This document shows, piece after piece, positions 41,147 to 49,096 of a DNA stretch of 49,096 nt (position 1 is the first letter of the stretch; every line of letters starts with the position of its first letter). The notes beneath the pieces were generated by a model that saw only the letters and a list, made by a program, of their open reading frames with translations, made no database searches and was not told the origin of the DNA. The translations under genes and the position numbers were made by a program. The stretch comes from Cellvibrionales bacterium (lineage in GTDB: Bacteria; Pseudomonadota; Gammaproteobacteria; Pseudomonadales; GM7GCV1): positions 276,745-325,840 of the forward strand of contig JACONM010000012.1 of the NCBI GenBank assembly GCA_014323765.1, written 5' to 3'.

Positions 41147-43057
41147 TTAAAAATCGGCGTCGGGGTCTAGGGTTATTCGGATATCGATATCCGCCTGCTT
41201 GCGCAGGGTTTCGGTGTAGGCGGTGAATTCGGCGGCGGCTAACTGGGCACCTAGGCGGGTGCGCAGGGTTTGTTGTTGTGCGGCGGTGTAGTCCGCTAGG
41301 CTGCCCGGTTTCACCGCTTCCAGCCGATAGACGAGATACCCGCCCGCAGGCTGGATTAGGGTGCCGACCTGCGGCAGAGGGCCGGTTAATTCGACCGCAA
41401 AGATTTGCTTTTCAATGCCTTCGATATCTTCATCCATCGGGCGCAGCTGGTCGAGCTTGGTTTGCCACTGCAAATCTTCGCGCTCGGCGATTTCGGCCAG
41501 ATCGGCCCCAGCGGTTAATTCTTGGGCCAGTTTGTCCGCCAATTCGCTGAGCATCGCGGTGGCTTTGGTGGTTTTGATTTGCTGGATGATGCGCTCTTGC
41601 ACCTGCTCCAGCGGGGCAATGCCGGCTGGCTGGTGGCGGTTTAGGTGCAGCACCACCGCTGTGGTATTGGACAGTTCCAGAGCCTCGCTATTGAGGCGGT
41701 CTTCCAGAACGATGGGGCTGTAAGCGGCGGCGCGGACCAGTGGTTCGGCGGCGATCCCTTCGCCCTCGCCATCGGCAAGGTCGCGCTCAAAAGCAGGGGA
41801 GGTTTGAATCTCCAGTGCGGCCAGCGGCTGCATTTCTTCGGCCAGCTGTTGCAGGTCATCGGTGGCCAGCGCGGCCTCGCGCAACTCTTCCAGGGCGGCG
41901 ACGTAGAGCTCATCGGCCTGTTCGCGCTTGATTTCCATTTCCAGTGTGGCGCGCTCGGCCTCGCTGTCGAATTCATCCTGCTCAAACGCGAGCAGCTTGA
42001 TCAGGTGATAGCCGGCATCGGTCAGCACCGGGGGCGATACTTGGCCCGGCTCCAACTCGGCCAGCGCGGCCTCGAATTCGGCGGGGAAGGTGCTGCCATT
42101 GGTGAAGCCGAGGTAGCCGCCGTTCGCGGCAGATCCCGCATCTTCAGACAACTCTTCGGCCAGTGCCGCGAAGTCCTCGCCCGCCTCCAGCTGCGCTTGC
42201 GCCTCCTCAAGTCGGGCCTGCGCCTCATCGGACTCTTCGATCAGGATGTGGGCTACTTCACGGCGCGGGGCTTCCTGCTCGGCGCGGAGCAGGTCGAGGC
42301 GTTGCTGCAATTCATCCGCATCGACTTCGGCCTGGGCGAGGAATTGGTCGCGCTCCAACTGTAAGTAATCCACCGTGACCCGTTCCGGCTCGGCGAATTC
42401 ATCCATGTTGGCTTGGTAGTAGTCGGCGACTTCCGCCTCGCTGGCATCGACCTGATCGAGCAGGCTGGCGACCGGCAATTCGATGTATTGGTAGCTGCGC
42501 TGTTCGCCGGTCACCCCGACGAAATGACGGGTGGCGAACTCGGTGCCGATGCCGCTGCCGGCCAGTGCGCCGGTGAGTTGAGCGGCGGTCAATTCATCCG
42601 CGAAACTTTCCAAAAATCGGCTGGTGGTGTAGCCGAGGCGGCGCAGGTAGTCTTCAAACAGGGAGCGGGAGAATTGGCCGTCCACCTGAAAGTTGCGGAC
42701 CACTTGGCGGTCGAGCAGGGCGGCGGAAACATCCATTCGCCGGTCGCGCCCGGCGGACAGAAACAGCTTCTGCACCACTAGATCGTCCAGAGCCTCGCGG
42801 CGGATTTGGCGGTCCTGCAGCGGGCTTGGCGCAAAGTCGTCGCCCTGCTGCCGTGCCCGCTGGCTGCTTTTGATCAGTGCGGCGCGCTCTAGCTCCAGCT
42901 CACTGATGGCAATGCCGTTGACCTTACCGACATCGACCTGTCGCTGGGTGTTCAAGAACAGCGAATCCACCCCAAAAAACGCCAGCGGAATGGCGATCAA
43001 GGTGATCAGCACCACCGCGATGGTGCCCGACAGCCGCTCGCGGAAACTTTGGATCAT
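41147..43057 (-). CDS. ppiD: Periplasmic peptidyl-prolyl isomerase PpiD (SurA N-terminal + PPIC domain)
   Basis: MIQSFRERLSGTIAVVLITLIAIPLAFFGVDSLF; VAHILIEESDEAQARLEEAQAQLEAGEDFAALAEELSEDAGSAANGGYLGF. Confidence 0.93.
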   Translation of the reverse strand: MIQSFRERLSGTIAVVLITLIAIPLAFFGVDSLFLNTQRQVDVGKVNGIAISELELERAALIKSSQRARQQGDDFAPSPLQDRQIRREALDDLVVQKLFLSAGRDRRMDVSAALLDRQVVRNFQVDGQFSRSLFEDYLRRLGYTTSRFLESFADELTAAQLTGALAGSGIGTEFATRHFVGVTGEQRSYQYIELPVASLLDQVDASEAEVADYYQANMDEFAEPERVTVDYLQLERDQFLAQAEVDADELQQRLDLLRAEQEAPRREVAHILIEESDEAQARLEEAQAQLEAGEDFAALAEELSEDAGSAANGGYLGFTNGSTFPAEFEAALAELEPGQVSPPVLTDAGYHLIKLLAFEQDEFDSEAERATLEMEIKREQADELYVAALEELREAALATDDLQQLAEEMQPLAALEIQTSPAFERDLADGEGEGIAAEPLVRAAAYSPIVLEDRLNSEALELSNTTAVVLHLNRHQPAGIAPLEQVQERIIQQIKTTKATAMLSELADKLAQELTAGADLAEIAEREDLQWQTKLDQLRPMDEDIEGIEKQIFAVELTGPLPQVGTLIQPAGGYLVYRLEAVKPGSLADYTAAQQQTLRTRLGAQLAAAEFTAYTETLRKQADIDIRITLDPDADF

Positions 43058-43094
43058 GGCGGCATCCTCAGTGCTTGCGCTTCATTCGCAGCAC

Positions 43095-43129
43095 AAAAAA
43101 GGCGCAAGCCTACTGCCTGCGCCTTTTTT
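43095..43129. terminator. Bidirectional Rho-independent terminator between hupB and ppiD
   Basis: AAAAAAGGCGCA-AGCCTACTGCC-TGCGCCTTTTTT, 12-bp perfect stem. Confidence 0.85.
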
Positions 43130-43160
43130 GGCTCTCGAGAGCGTTGCGGGGACGAGCCGC

Positions 43161-43433
43161 CTAGTTGACGGCGTCCTTCAGGGTTTTGCCGGCCTTGAAG
43201 CCGGGGACCTTGGAGGCGGCGATCTGGATGGTGTCGCCGGTGCGCGGGTTGCGACCGGTGCGCGCCGCCCGGCTCTTGACCGAGAAGGTGCCGAAGCCGA
43301 CCAGCGACACGCTGTCGCCGCGCTTCAGGGCATCGGTGATGCCGCCCACTATGGCATTGAGTGCGGCACCGGCCTTGGCGTTGGAGATGTCGGCCTCGGC
43401 GGCGATGAGTTCGATGAGTTCAGTTTTGCTCAC
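43161..43433 (-). CDS. hupB: DNA-binding protein HU-beta
   Basis: [90 protein letters not shown]. Confidence 0.97.
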   Translation of the reverse strand: MSKTELIELIAAEADISNAKAGAALNAIVGGITDALKRGDSVSLVGFGTFSVKSRAARTGRNPRTGDTIQIAASKVPGFKAGKTLKDAVN

Positions 43434-43750
43434 TGGAGTTTCCTCTTTTATGGGTTAGAAAAGCTGCCGCACCGCCTGCGCATCTCAGCGCGATGGTGTG
43501 GGGGGGGGCTTTATAGCAAGGTGCGGGCACCGGGGCAAGCCAAATGTGCATTTTTTAGCAAAAAATTGGGGTGGGCGTGGTGACGGGCGGCAGAAACGGT
43601 GTTCGATGCGGGGTGGGGCGGCGGTTTGCCGTTGCGATCCTGGGCGTTTTGGGTGACAGGCGGGGCGGCTGATAGGGTCGGCGCATGTGCGGGGAGCGGG
43701 GCAGTGTGCGGTTTGTTGCGGTGCCGGGCTTTGAATCATGCGGTCCGCGA

Positions 43751-46171
43751 TTAGTGCGCCTGCGGGCGCGGGCTGGGGGGTTTTTTGCCGCGCTGGGTGG
43801 GTTGTCGCCGGGGGCTGCGGGTGGCCTGCGGCTTGAGTGGGGCTTCGAGGGCGAGCTCGAGCACCTCATCGATCCATTGGGCGGTTTTGATCTGCAAGTG
43901 CTGCTTGATGTTATCGGGCACCTCGGCGAGGTTCTTCTCGTTCTCCTGCGGGATGATGACTGTGCCCACTCCAGCACGGTGGGCGGCGAGTAGCTTTTCT
44001 TTGACCCCGCCGATCGGTAGCACCTCGCCACGCAGGGTGATCTCGCCGGTCATGGCGACATCCGAGCGCACCGCGATGCCGGCCAACTCAGAGACGAGCG
44101 CGACCACCATGGCCACCCCGGCGCTCGGGCCGTCTTTGGGCGTGGCCCCCTCCGGAATATGGATGTGCAGGTCTTTGCTCTCGTAATAATCCGTGCCCAA
44201 CCCTAAGGATTGCAAGCGACCGCGCACCACTGTGAGGGCTGCCTGAATCGATTCCTGCATCACATCGCCGAGCGAGCCGGTTTTGACGACCTTGCCGGTG
44301 CCGTCCACCGACGAGGTCTCTATAGTCAGAATCTCGCCGCCGACCTCGGTCCAAGCCAGCCCGGTAGCCTGGCCGATGCGGTTGGTCTGCGCGGCTCGAC
44401 CGTAGGTGAATTTCTCCACGCCGAGCAGCGAATGCAGATGTTTGACCCCGATTTTTAGTGCTCTAGGTTTGGCCTGGCGACTGTTGCGCATCACCACCTT
44501 GCGGCACAGCTTGGCCAGCATGCGGTCGAGTCCGCGCACCCCGGCTTCTTTGGTATAGCGGCGGATAATGATGCGCAGGGCATCGGTGCCGATCTTGGCC
44601 TCGGTTTTTTTCAGGCCGTGGGCTTTGGATTGGCGCGGCAACAGGTACCGCTCGGCAATGGCGATTTTCTCGTCCTCGGTGTAGCCGGGCAGGCGGATGA
44701 CTTCCATGCGGTCGAGCAGCGGGCCGGGGATATTCATGGAATTGGCGGTGCAGACGAAGAGCACCTCGGACAGGTCGTAATCGACTTCCAAATAATGATC
44801 ATTGAAGGTGCTGTTTTGCTCCGAATCGAGAACTTCCAACAGGGCCGCGGCCGGGTCGCCGCGATAATCCATGCCCATCTTGTCGACCTCATCCAGCAAA
44901 AACAGCGGATTCTTCACCTCGACTCGCGCCAGTTTTTGCACAATTTTGCCGGGCATAGAGCCGATATAGGTGCGGCGGTGGCCGCGAATTTCCGCCTCGT
45001 CGCGCACCCCGCCGAGTGCCATGCGCACAAACTTACGGTTGGTGGCGCGGGCGATGGACTCGCCGAGCGAAGTCTTGCCGACCCCGGGCGGGCCAATCAG
45101 GCACAGAATAGGGCCGCGCAGTTTTTTAACGCGCTGCTGCACCGCCAAAAATTCTAGGATGCGCTCCTTGATTTCTTCCAACCCGTGGTGGTCTTCTTCC
45201 AGCACCTGTTCGGCCTTTTTCAGGTCGTGGCGCAGGCGCGTCTTCTTATGCCAAGGCACGGCGACCAGCCAGTCGAGGTAATTGCGCAACACCGATGCCT
45301 CCGCCGACATGGGCGACATCATCTTCATTTTGCCCAACTCAGACATAGCCTTGTCGAGGGCACTGGCGGGCATTTTCGCCTGCTCGATTTTTTTCGTGAG
45401 GGCGTCTAGCTCGGCACTGCCGCCCTCGGATTCGCCCAGTTCTTTCTGGATCGCCTTGATTTTTTCATTCAGGTAATAGTCGCGCTGGTTTTTCTCCATC
45501 TGCTGGCGTACCCGCGAGCGTAGCTTTTTATCCACCTTCTGCATGTCTTCCTCAATATCGAGCATGCCGAGCACCGCCTCAGCCCGCTCAGCCACATCGA
45601 GTATTTCTAAAATTTTCTGCTTTCTGTCGATGTTGGTCAGCAGGTGCATGGCGATGCTGTCAACCATGACCGGCAGCCGCTCGATCTCCAGCAGAGAAGC
45701 GAGCACTTCTTTGGGCAGTTTTTTGCCGTTTTGCGCAAAAGCGGCGAGCGTTCCCTTGAGGGCATCCAGCGTTGCCTCAGAATCGGTTTTGGCCGGTTCA
45801 ATGTCGGCGACCACTGCGTAATCGGCGGTTAAATAATCGTCATCGCTGGTCTGAAGGTTGGAGAGATCGACTCGCTCCTGCCCCTCGACGAGAATCTTCA
45901 AGGTGCCATCGGGCAGTCGCAGCAGCTGCAAAATGTTGGCGAGGGTGCCAATGCGATGGATGTCGTCCTCTTGCGGGTCCTCAGTGCCGGCCTCACGCTG
46001 AGCCACTAACAACAGCTGCTTGTCGGCCAGCTGAATCGCGCATTCAATGGCGTTGACCGATCTCTCCCGCCCCACAAACAGCGGAATGACCATCTCGGGA
46101 TAGACCACCAGATCCCGCAGCGGAATCAGCGGCAGAGTCTCTTCGGGGGCAAAGGGGAGAGATTTTTTCAT
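43751..46171 (-). CDS. lon: ATP-dependent protease Lon
   Basis: MKKSLPFAPEETLPLIPLRDLVVYPEMVIPLFVGRERSVNAIE; LIGPPGVGKTSLGESIARATNRKFVRMALGGVRDEAEIRGHRRTYIGSMPG; KDGPSAGVAMVVALVS. Confidence 0.98.
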   Translation of the reverse strand: MKKSLPFAPEETLPLIPLRDLVVYPEMVIPLFVGRERSVNAIECAIQLADKQLLLVAQREAGTEDPQEDDIHRIGTLANILQLLRLPDGTLKILVEGQERVDLSNLQTSDDDYLTADYAVVADIEPAKTDSEATLDALKGTLAAFAQNGKKLPKEVLASLLEIERLPVMVDSIAMHLLTNIDRKQKILEILDVAERAEAVLGMLDIEEDMQKVDKKLRSRVRQQMEKNQRDYYLNEKIKAIQKELGESEGGSAELDALTKKIEQAKMPASALDKAMSELGKMKMMSPMSAEASVLRNYLDWLVAVPWHKKTRLRHDLKKAEQVLEEDHHGLEEIKERILEFLAVQQRVKKLRGPILCLIGPPGVGKTSLGESIARATNRKFVRMALGGVRDEAEIRGHRRTYIGSMPGKIVQKLARVEVKNPLFLLDEVDKMGMDYRGDPAAALLEVLDSEQNSTFNDHYLEVDYDLSEVLFVCTANSMNIPGPLLDRMEVIRLPGYTEDEKIAIAERYLLPRQSKAHGLKKTEAKIGTDALRIIIRRYTKEAGVRGLDRMLAKLCRKVVMRNSRQAKPRALKIGVKHLHSLLGVEKFTYGRAAQTNRIGQATGLAWTEVGGEILTIETSSVDGTGKVVKTGSLGDVMQESIQAALTVVRGRLQSLGLGTDYYESKDLHIHIPEGATPKDGPSAGVAMVVALVSELAGIAVRSDVAMTGEITLRGEVLPIGGVKEKLLAAHRAGVGTVIIPQENEKNLAEVPDNIKQHLQIKTAQWIDEVLELALEAPLKPQATRSPRRQPTQRGKKPPSPRPQAH

Positions 46172-46316
46172 GCTCAGGCCAGTTTTGTACGAGGCTGGGT
46201 TTAATAAGTAGGGGATTGTATCAAAAAAAACAAGCGGTAATTTGTGCCGGTCAGTATTTTGCCGGATGCTTCCCGCAAGCCTTCCGCGGAAAAGGGATCT
46301 TGCCATGTGGGGGCGT

Positions 46317-47480
46317 TCAAAGGATCGTCCCCGCAAAGTATTCATAATCGCAGACTTGAGGGCGATGCATCATTAGGTCTGGATTGTCGGTCTGAATGGC
46401 AAAATAATCCGGGTCTTTCTCGATCATGATAAATCGCCGGTCTAGTTTGCCGGCCACGCGACCGGTGGTTCCCGTTCCCGCAAACGGATCCAGCACCAAG
46501 TCGCCGGCAAACGAATAATAGCGGATCACCCGCTCCGCAAGCAATTCGGGGAACACCGCCGGATGCGCTTTGTGGTGGGCGGGGTGAATTTTCCATATAT
46601 TGGTTTTCTCATACTCGCCTTCAATTAAAGAGTTTTTCACCGCATCCGGATTCGGGTGGTTGCGCAAATTCCAGTCGATGAGCTTGTCGGTTGCCTTGCG
46701 ATACACCATGACATTTTCGGTAACGGACACCGCCTTGTATTGCAACGGTTGCCGATCCGCCGCAAAGCGCCTGCCACGCCCGATATTCCAGCCGGCCCCT
46801 TCCGGCTTCTCCCAAATGATGTCATCGATAAAATCAAAGCCGAGTTTGGTCAATATACCGTGCAGATCATAGGGGACGGGGAGCCGCTTGCTCAAGGCGT
46901 TGCGATGTGGCCGTTTCATTAGCACTGGGCTGGTATTGACGACTAAGAATCGTCCCTCGCTCAACACATGGTAGCAGCCTTCAAAAATTTCCCGCAGAAA
47001 ATCCAAGTAGCCTTCATAATCCTGACATTCAAAGCATTCGGGCTTAGCATTAAAATAAGGCGGCGACGTAAAAATTAACTGCGCCGTGCCGGGCGGGTAT
47101 TCCTCCAATACATCCCGCGCATCGCCTAGGATTAAACGCGATGGAATGGGCCGGAAGCTAATTTCTGTCCCCACCTTATGCGGGGGGCTTTTGGATGTCT
47201 TGCCGATTCGCTTTTCAATCAATCGCAAATCGCTGGAAAAGACTATCTGGTCTTCTTTTATCCACACTTCCCCGACCGGATCTTGGCCATTATGCGGGGC
47301 CAATAATGAAACTCGCCACTGGTCGTTGCGATCATCGTATTCGGGAAGCCCCAAACTAACCTTCACAGATTTAGCATTAGCCCATTGCATAACAATGCCG
47401 CGGATTTTCTCCGCCGGGGCCGGCGAATACTCGGTGCGCTCCACTGCAGCATTTTCTAAAAATAACGGCTGAGCGTGCAT
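46317..47480 (-). CDS. Site-specific DNA methyltransferase (N4-cytosine/N6-adenine, TSPPY type)
   Basis: LIFTSPPYFNAKPECFECQDYEGYLDFLREIFEGCYHVL; VLDPFAGTGTTGRVAGKLDRRFIMIEKD; ATG at 47480. Confidence 0.92.
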   Translation of the reverse strand: MHAQPLFLENAAVERTEYSPAPAEKIRGIVMQWANAKSVKVSLGLPEYDDRNDQWRVSLLAPHNGQDPVGEVWIKEDQIVFSSDLRLIEKRIGKTSKSPPHKVGTEISFRPIPSRLILGDARDVLEEYPPGTAQLIFTSPPYFNAKPECFECQDYEGYLDFLREIFEGCYHVLSEGRFLVVNTSPVLMKRPHRNALSKRLPVPYDLHGILTKLGFDFIDDIIWEKPEGAGWNIGRGRRFAADRQPLQYKAVSVTENVMVYRKATDKLIDWNLRNHPNPDAVKNSLIEGEYEKTNIWKIHPAHHKAHPAVFPELLAERVIRYYSFAGDLVLDPFAGTGTTGRVAGKLDRRFIMIEKDPDYFAIQTDNPDLMMHRPQVCDYEYFAGTIL

Positions 47481-47484
47481 TTTC

Positions 47485-48774
47485 CTACTCCTCCGCCACC
47501 GCCTGCGCTTGGCTGGGAGTCTCATAAACCAGAATGGGGTCGCTCTCACCCCTGACCACGCTGGCATCGACCACCACTTTAACCACCTCCGGCAGCGAAG
47601 GAATCTGGTACATGGTATCGAGCAACACGGATTCGAGAATCGAGCGCAGGCCGCGGGCCCCGGTTTTGCGTGCTAGGGCGCACTCGGCGATGGCCTGCAA
47701 AGCATCGGTGCGAAAATCCAACTCCACACCCTCCATGGCAAACATCTGCTCGTACTGCTTAGTCAGTGCGTTTTTCGGCTCGGTAAGAATGCGAATCAGG
47801 GCGGCTTCGTCCAACTCTTCAAGAGTAGCAAGCACCGGCAGACGCCCGACAAATTCCGGTATCAGCCCGTATTTAATGAGGTCCCCCGCTTCCACCTTGC
47901 CGAATATCTCGCCTAGGGACGCGCTGTCGTTTTTACTTATCAAGTCAGCCCCAAAACCGATGCCGCCCTTTTCACTGCGCTGGCGAATAACCCGATCTAG
48001 GCCGGCAAAAGCCCCGCCGCAAATAAACAAAATGTTGGCGGTGTTGACCTGCAAAAATTCCTGCTGCGGGTGTTTGCGCCCACCCTGCGGCGGCACCGAA
48101 GCGACCGTGCCTTCGATCAATTTAAGCAACGCCTGCTGCACGCCCTCGCCGGAAACATCGCGAGTGATCGACGGGTTGTCATCGCGGCGGGAAATTTTGT
48201 CGATCTCATCGATATAAACAATACCGCGCTCGGCACGCTCGACTTCGTAATCGCATTTTTGCAGAAGCTTTTGGATGATATTTTCCACATCCTCGCCCAC
48301 GTAGCCGGCCTCGGTCAGGGTGGTGGCATCAGCCATAGTGAAAGGCACATCCAGCAATCGCGCTAGGGTCTCGGCCAGCAGGGTTTTACCGCAACCGGTG
48401 GGGCCGATAAGCAGGATATTGCTTTTGCCGATCTCCACTTCCGGCGCATCGTCCTTCGGCAGTGGCAAGGGGCGCAGGCGTTTGTAATGGTTATAGACCG
48501 CCACCGATAGCACTTTTTTAGCGCGCTCCTGGCCAATGACGTATTGGTCTAGGGTGTCTTTAATTTCCCGTGGTACGGGCAAACCGTCCGCCGTGGCCTC
48601 TTCCACATCATCGCCGATAATATCGTTACACAGCCCCACGCATTCGTTGCAAATATAAACCGAGGGGCCGGCGATCAGCTTGCGCACCTCGTGCTGGCTC
48701 TTGCCGCAAAAAGAACAGTGCAGAGTCGGGGCCTCTTTGGCCTCGGGCGGATTGTCGGGGGTTTTTTCGGACAT
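47485..48774 (-). CDS. clpX: ATP-dependent Clp protease ATP-binding subunit ClpX
   Basis: [34 protein letters not shown] zinc finger; [46 protein letters not shown]. Confidence 0.98.
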   Translation of the reverse strand: MSEKTPDNPPEAKEAPTLHCSFCGKSQHEVRKLIAGPSVYICNECVGLCNDIIGDDVEEATADGLPVPREIKDTLDQYVIGQERAKKVLSVAVYNHYKRLRPLPLPKDDAPEVEIGKSNILLIGPTGCGKTLLAETLARLLDVPFTMADATTLTEAGYVGEDVENIIQKLLQKCDYEVERAERGIVYIDEIDKISRRDDNPSITRDVSGEGVQQALLKLIEGTVASVPPQGGRKHPQQEFLQVNTANILFICGGAFAGLDRVIRQRSEKGGIGFGADLISKNDSASLGEIFGKVEAGDLIKYGLIPEFVGRLPVLATLEELDEAALIRILTEPKNALTKQYEQMFAMEGVELDFRTDALQAIAECALARKTGARGLRSILESVLLDTMYQIPSLPEVVKVVVDASVVRGESDPILVYETPSQAQAVAEE

Positions 48775-48882
48775 AAATAAAAAATTAAAGGTTAAAAGCG
48801 GATTGGGTGAATTTAAAACAAATGAATAAGCGGCAAACTACCGCATATTGCGGCGATTGTAAAGCCCGGACCTGCGCAAAGT

Positions 48883-49096
48883 TCAACGCTCGGCGATGAT
48901 TTTATCCACCAGACCATAGGCCAGTGACTGCTCAGCACTCATGAAGTTATCGCGCTCGGTGTCTGTGGCGATCTGCTCCACCGCCTGGCCGGTGTGTTCG
49001 GCCATCAGCTGATTGAGCCGCTCTCGAATATTCAAAATTTCCTGCGCCTGAATGTGGATGTCCGATGCCTGCCCCTCGGCCCCGCCGCTCGGATGA
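48883..49096 (-). CDS. clpP: ATP-dependent Clp protease proteolytic subunit ClpP, C-terminal part (gene continues past the window end)
   Basis: The reverse strand reads [70 protein letters not shown]. Not in the ORF track because the start lies outside the window. Confidence 0.95.
   Translation of the reverse strand, partial: HPSGGAEGQASDIHIQAQEILNIRERLNQLMAEHTGQAVEQIATDTERDNFMSAEQSLAYGLVDKIIAER

Noticed and set aside
46172-46345. 57-residue N-terminal extension of lon
   Set aside because: Lon proteins begin near MKKSLPF...LPLIPLRDLVV. The extension overlaps the methyltransferase 3' end.

Overview
This is a 49 kb, mostly GC-rich gammaproteobacterial chromosomal segment. It begins inside a poly-G tract at position 1 and ends inside clpP. 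The backbone is conserved housekeeping: recJ-thrC-hom-dsbC-xerD, an opp/dpp peptide transporter, msrA, a sulfatase, merR-ihfA-pheT-pheS-rplT-rpmI-infC-thrS, uvrB, ppiD-hupB-lon and clpX-clpP. There are four tRNA genes (Ser-GGA, Pro-GGG, Val-GAC, Asn-GTT). Many small defence or DNA-modification cassettes are inserted between these operons: (1) a type I R-M locus (hsdS fragment, 'mobile mystery' A/B pair, Fic protein, hsdR); (2) a PD-(D/E)xK nuclease gene facing an adenine/cytosine-N4 methyltransferase-HNH fusion, each broken by one homopolymer frameshift; (3) an N6-adenine methylase inserted in the opp operon beside an oppA remnant; (4) an m5C methyltransferase plus a putative type II restriction enzyme, with a 61-bp perfect direct repeat at both ends of the methylase gene; (5) a lone N4/N6 methyltransferase between lon and clpX; (6) a HEPN protein plus a small partner protein, with the HEPN gene frameshifted. 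Two long poly-G tracts, G18 abutting and in frame with hsdS and G13 inside a lipoprotein gene, look like phase-variable contingency loci. All calls come from reading the sequence and the supplied ORF translations. No database search was possible.
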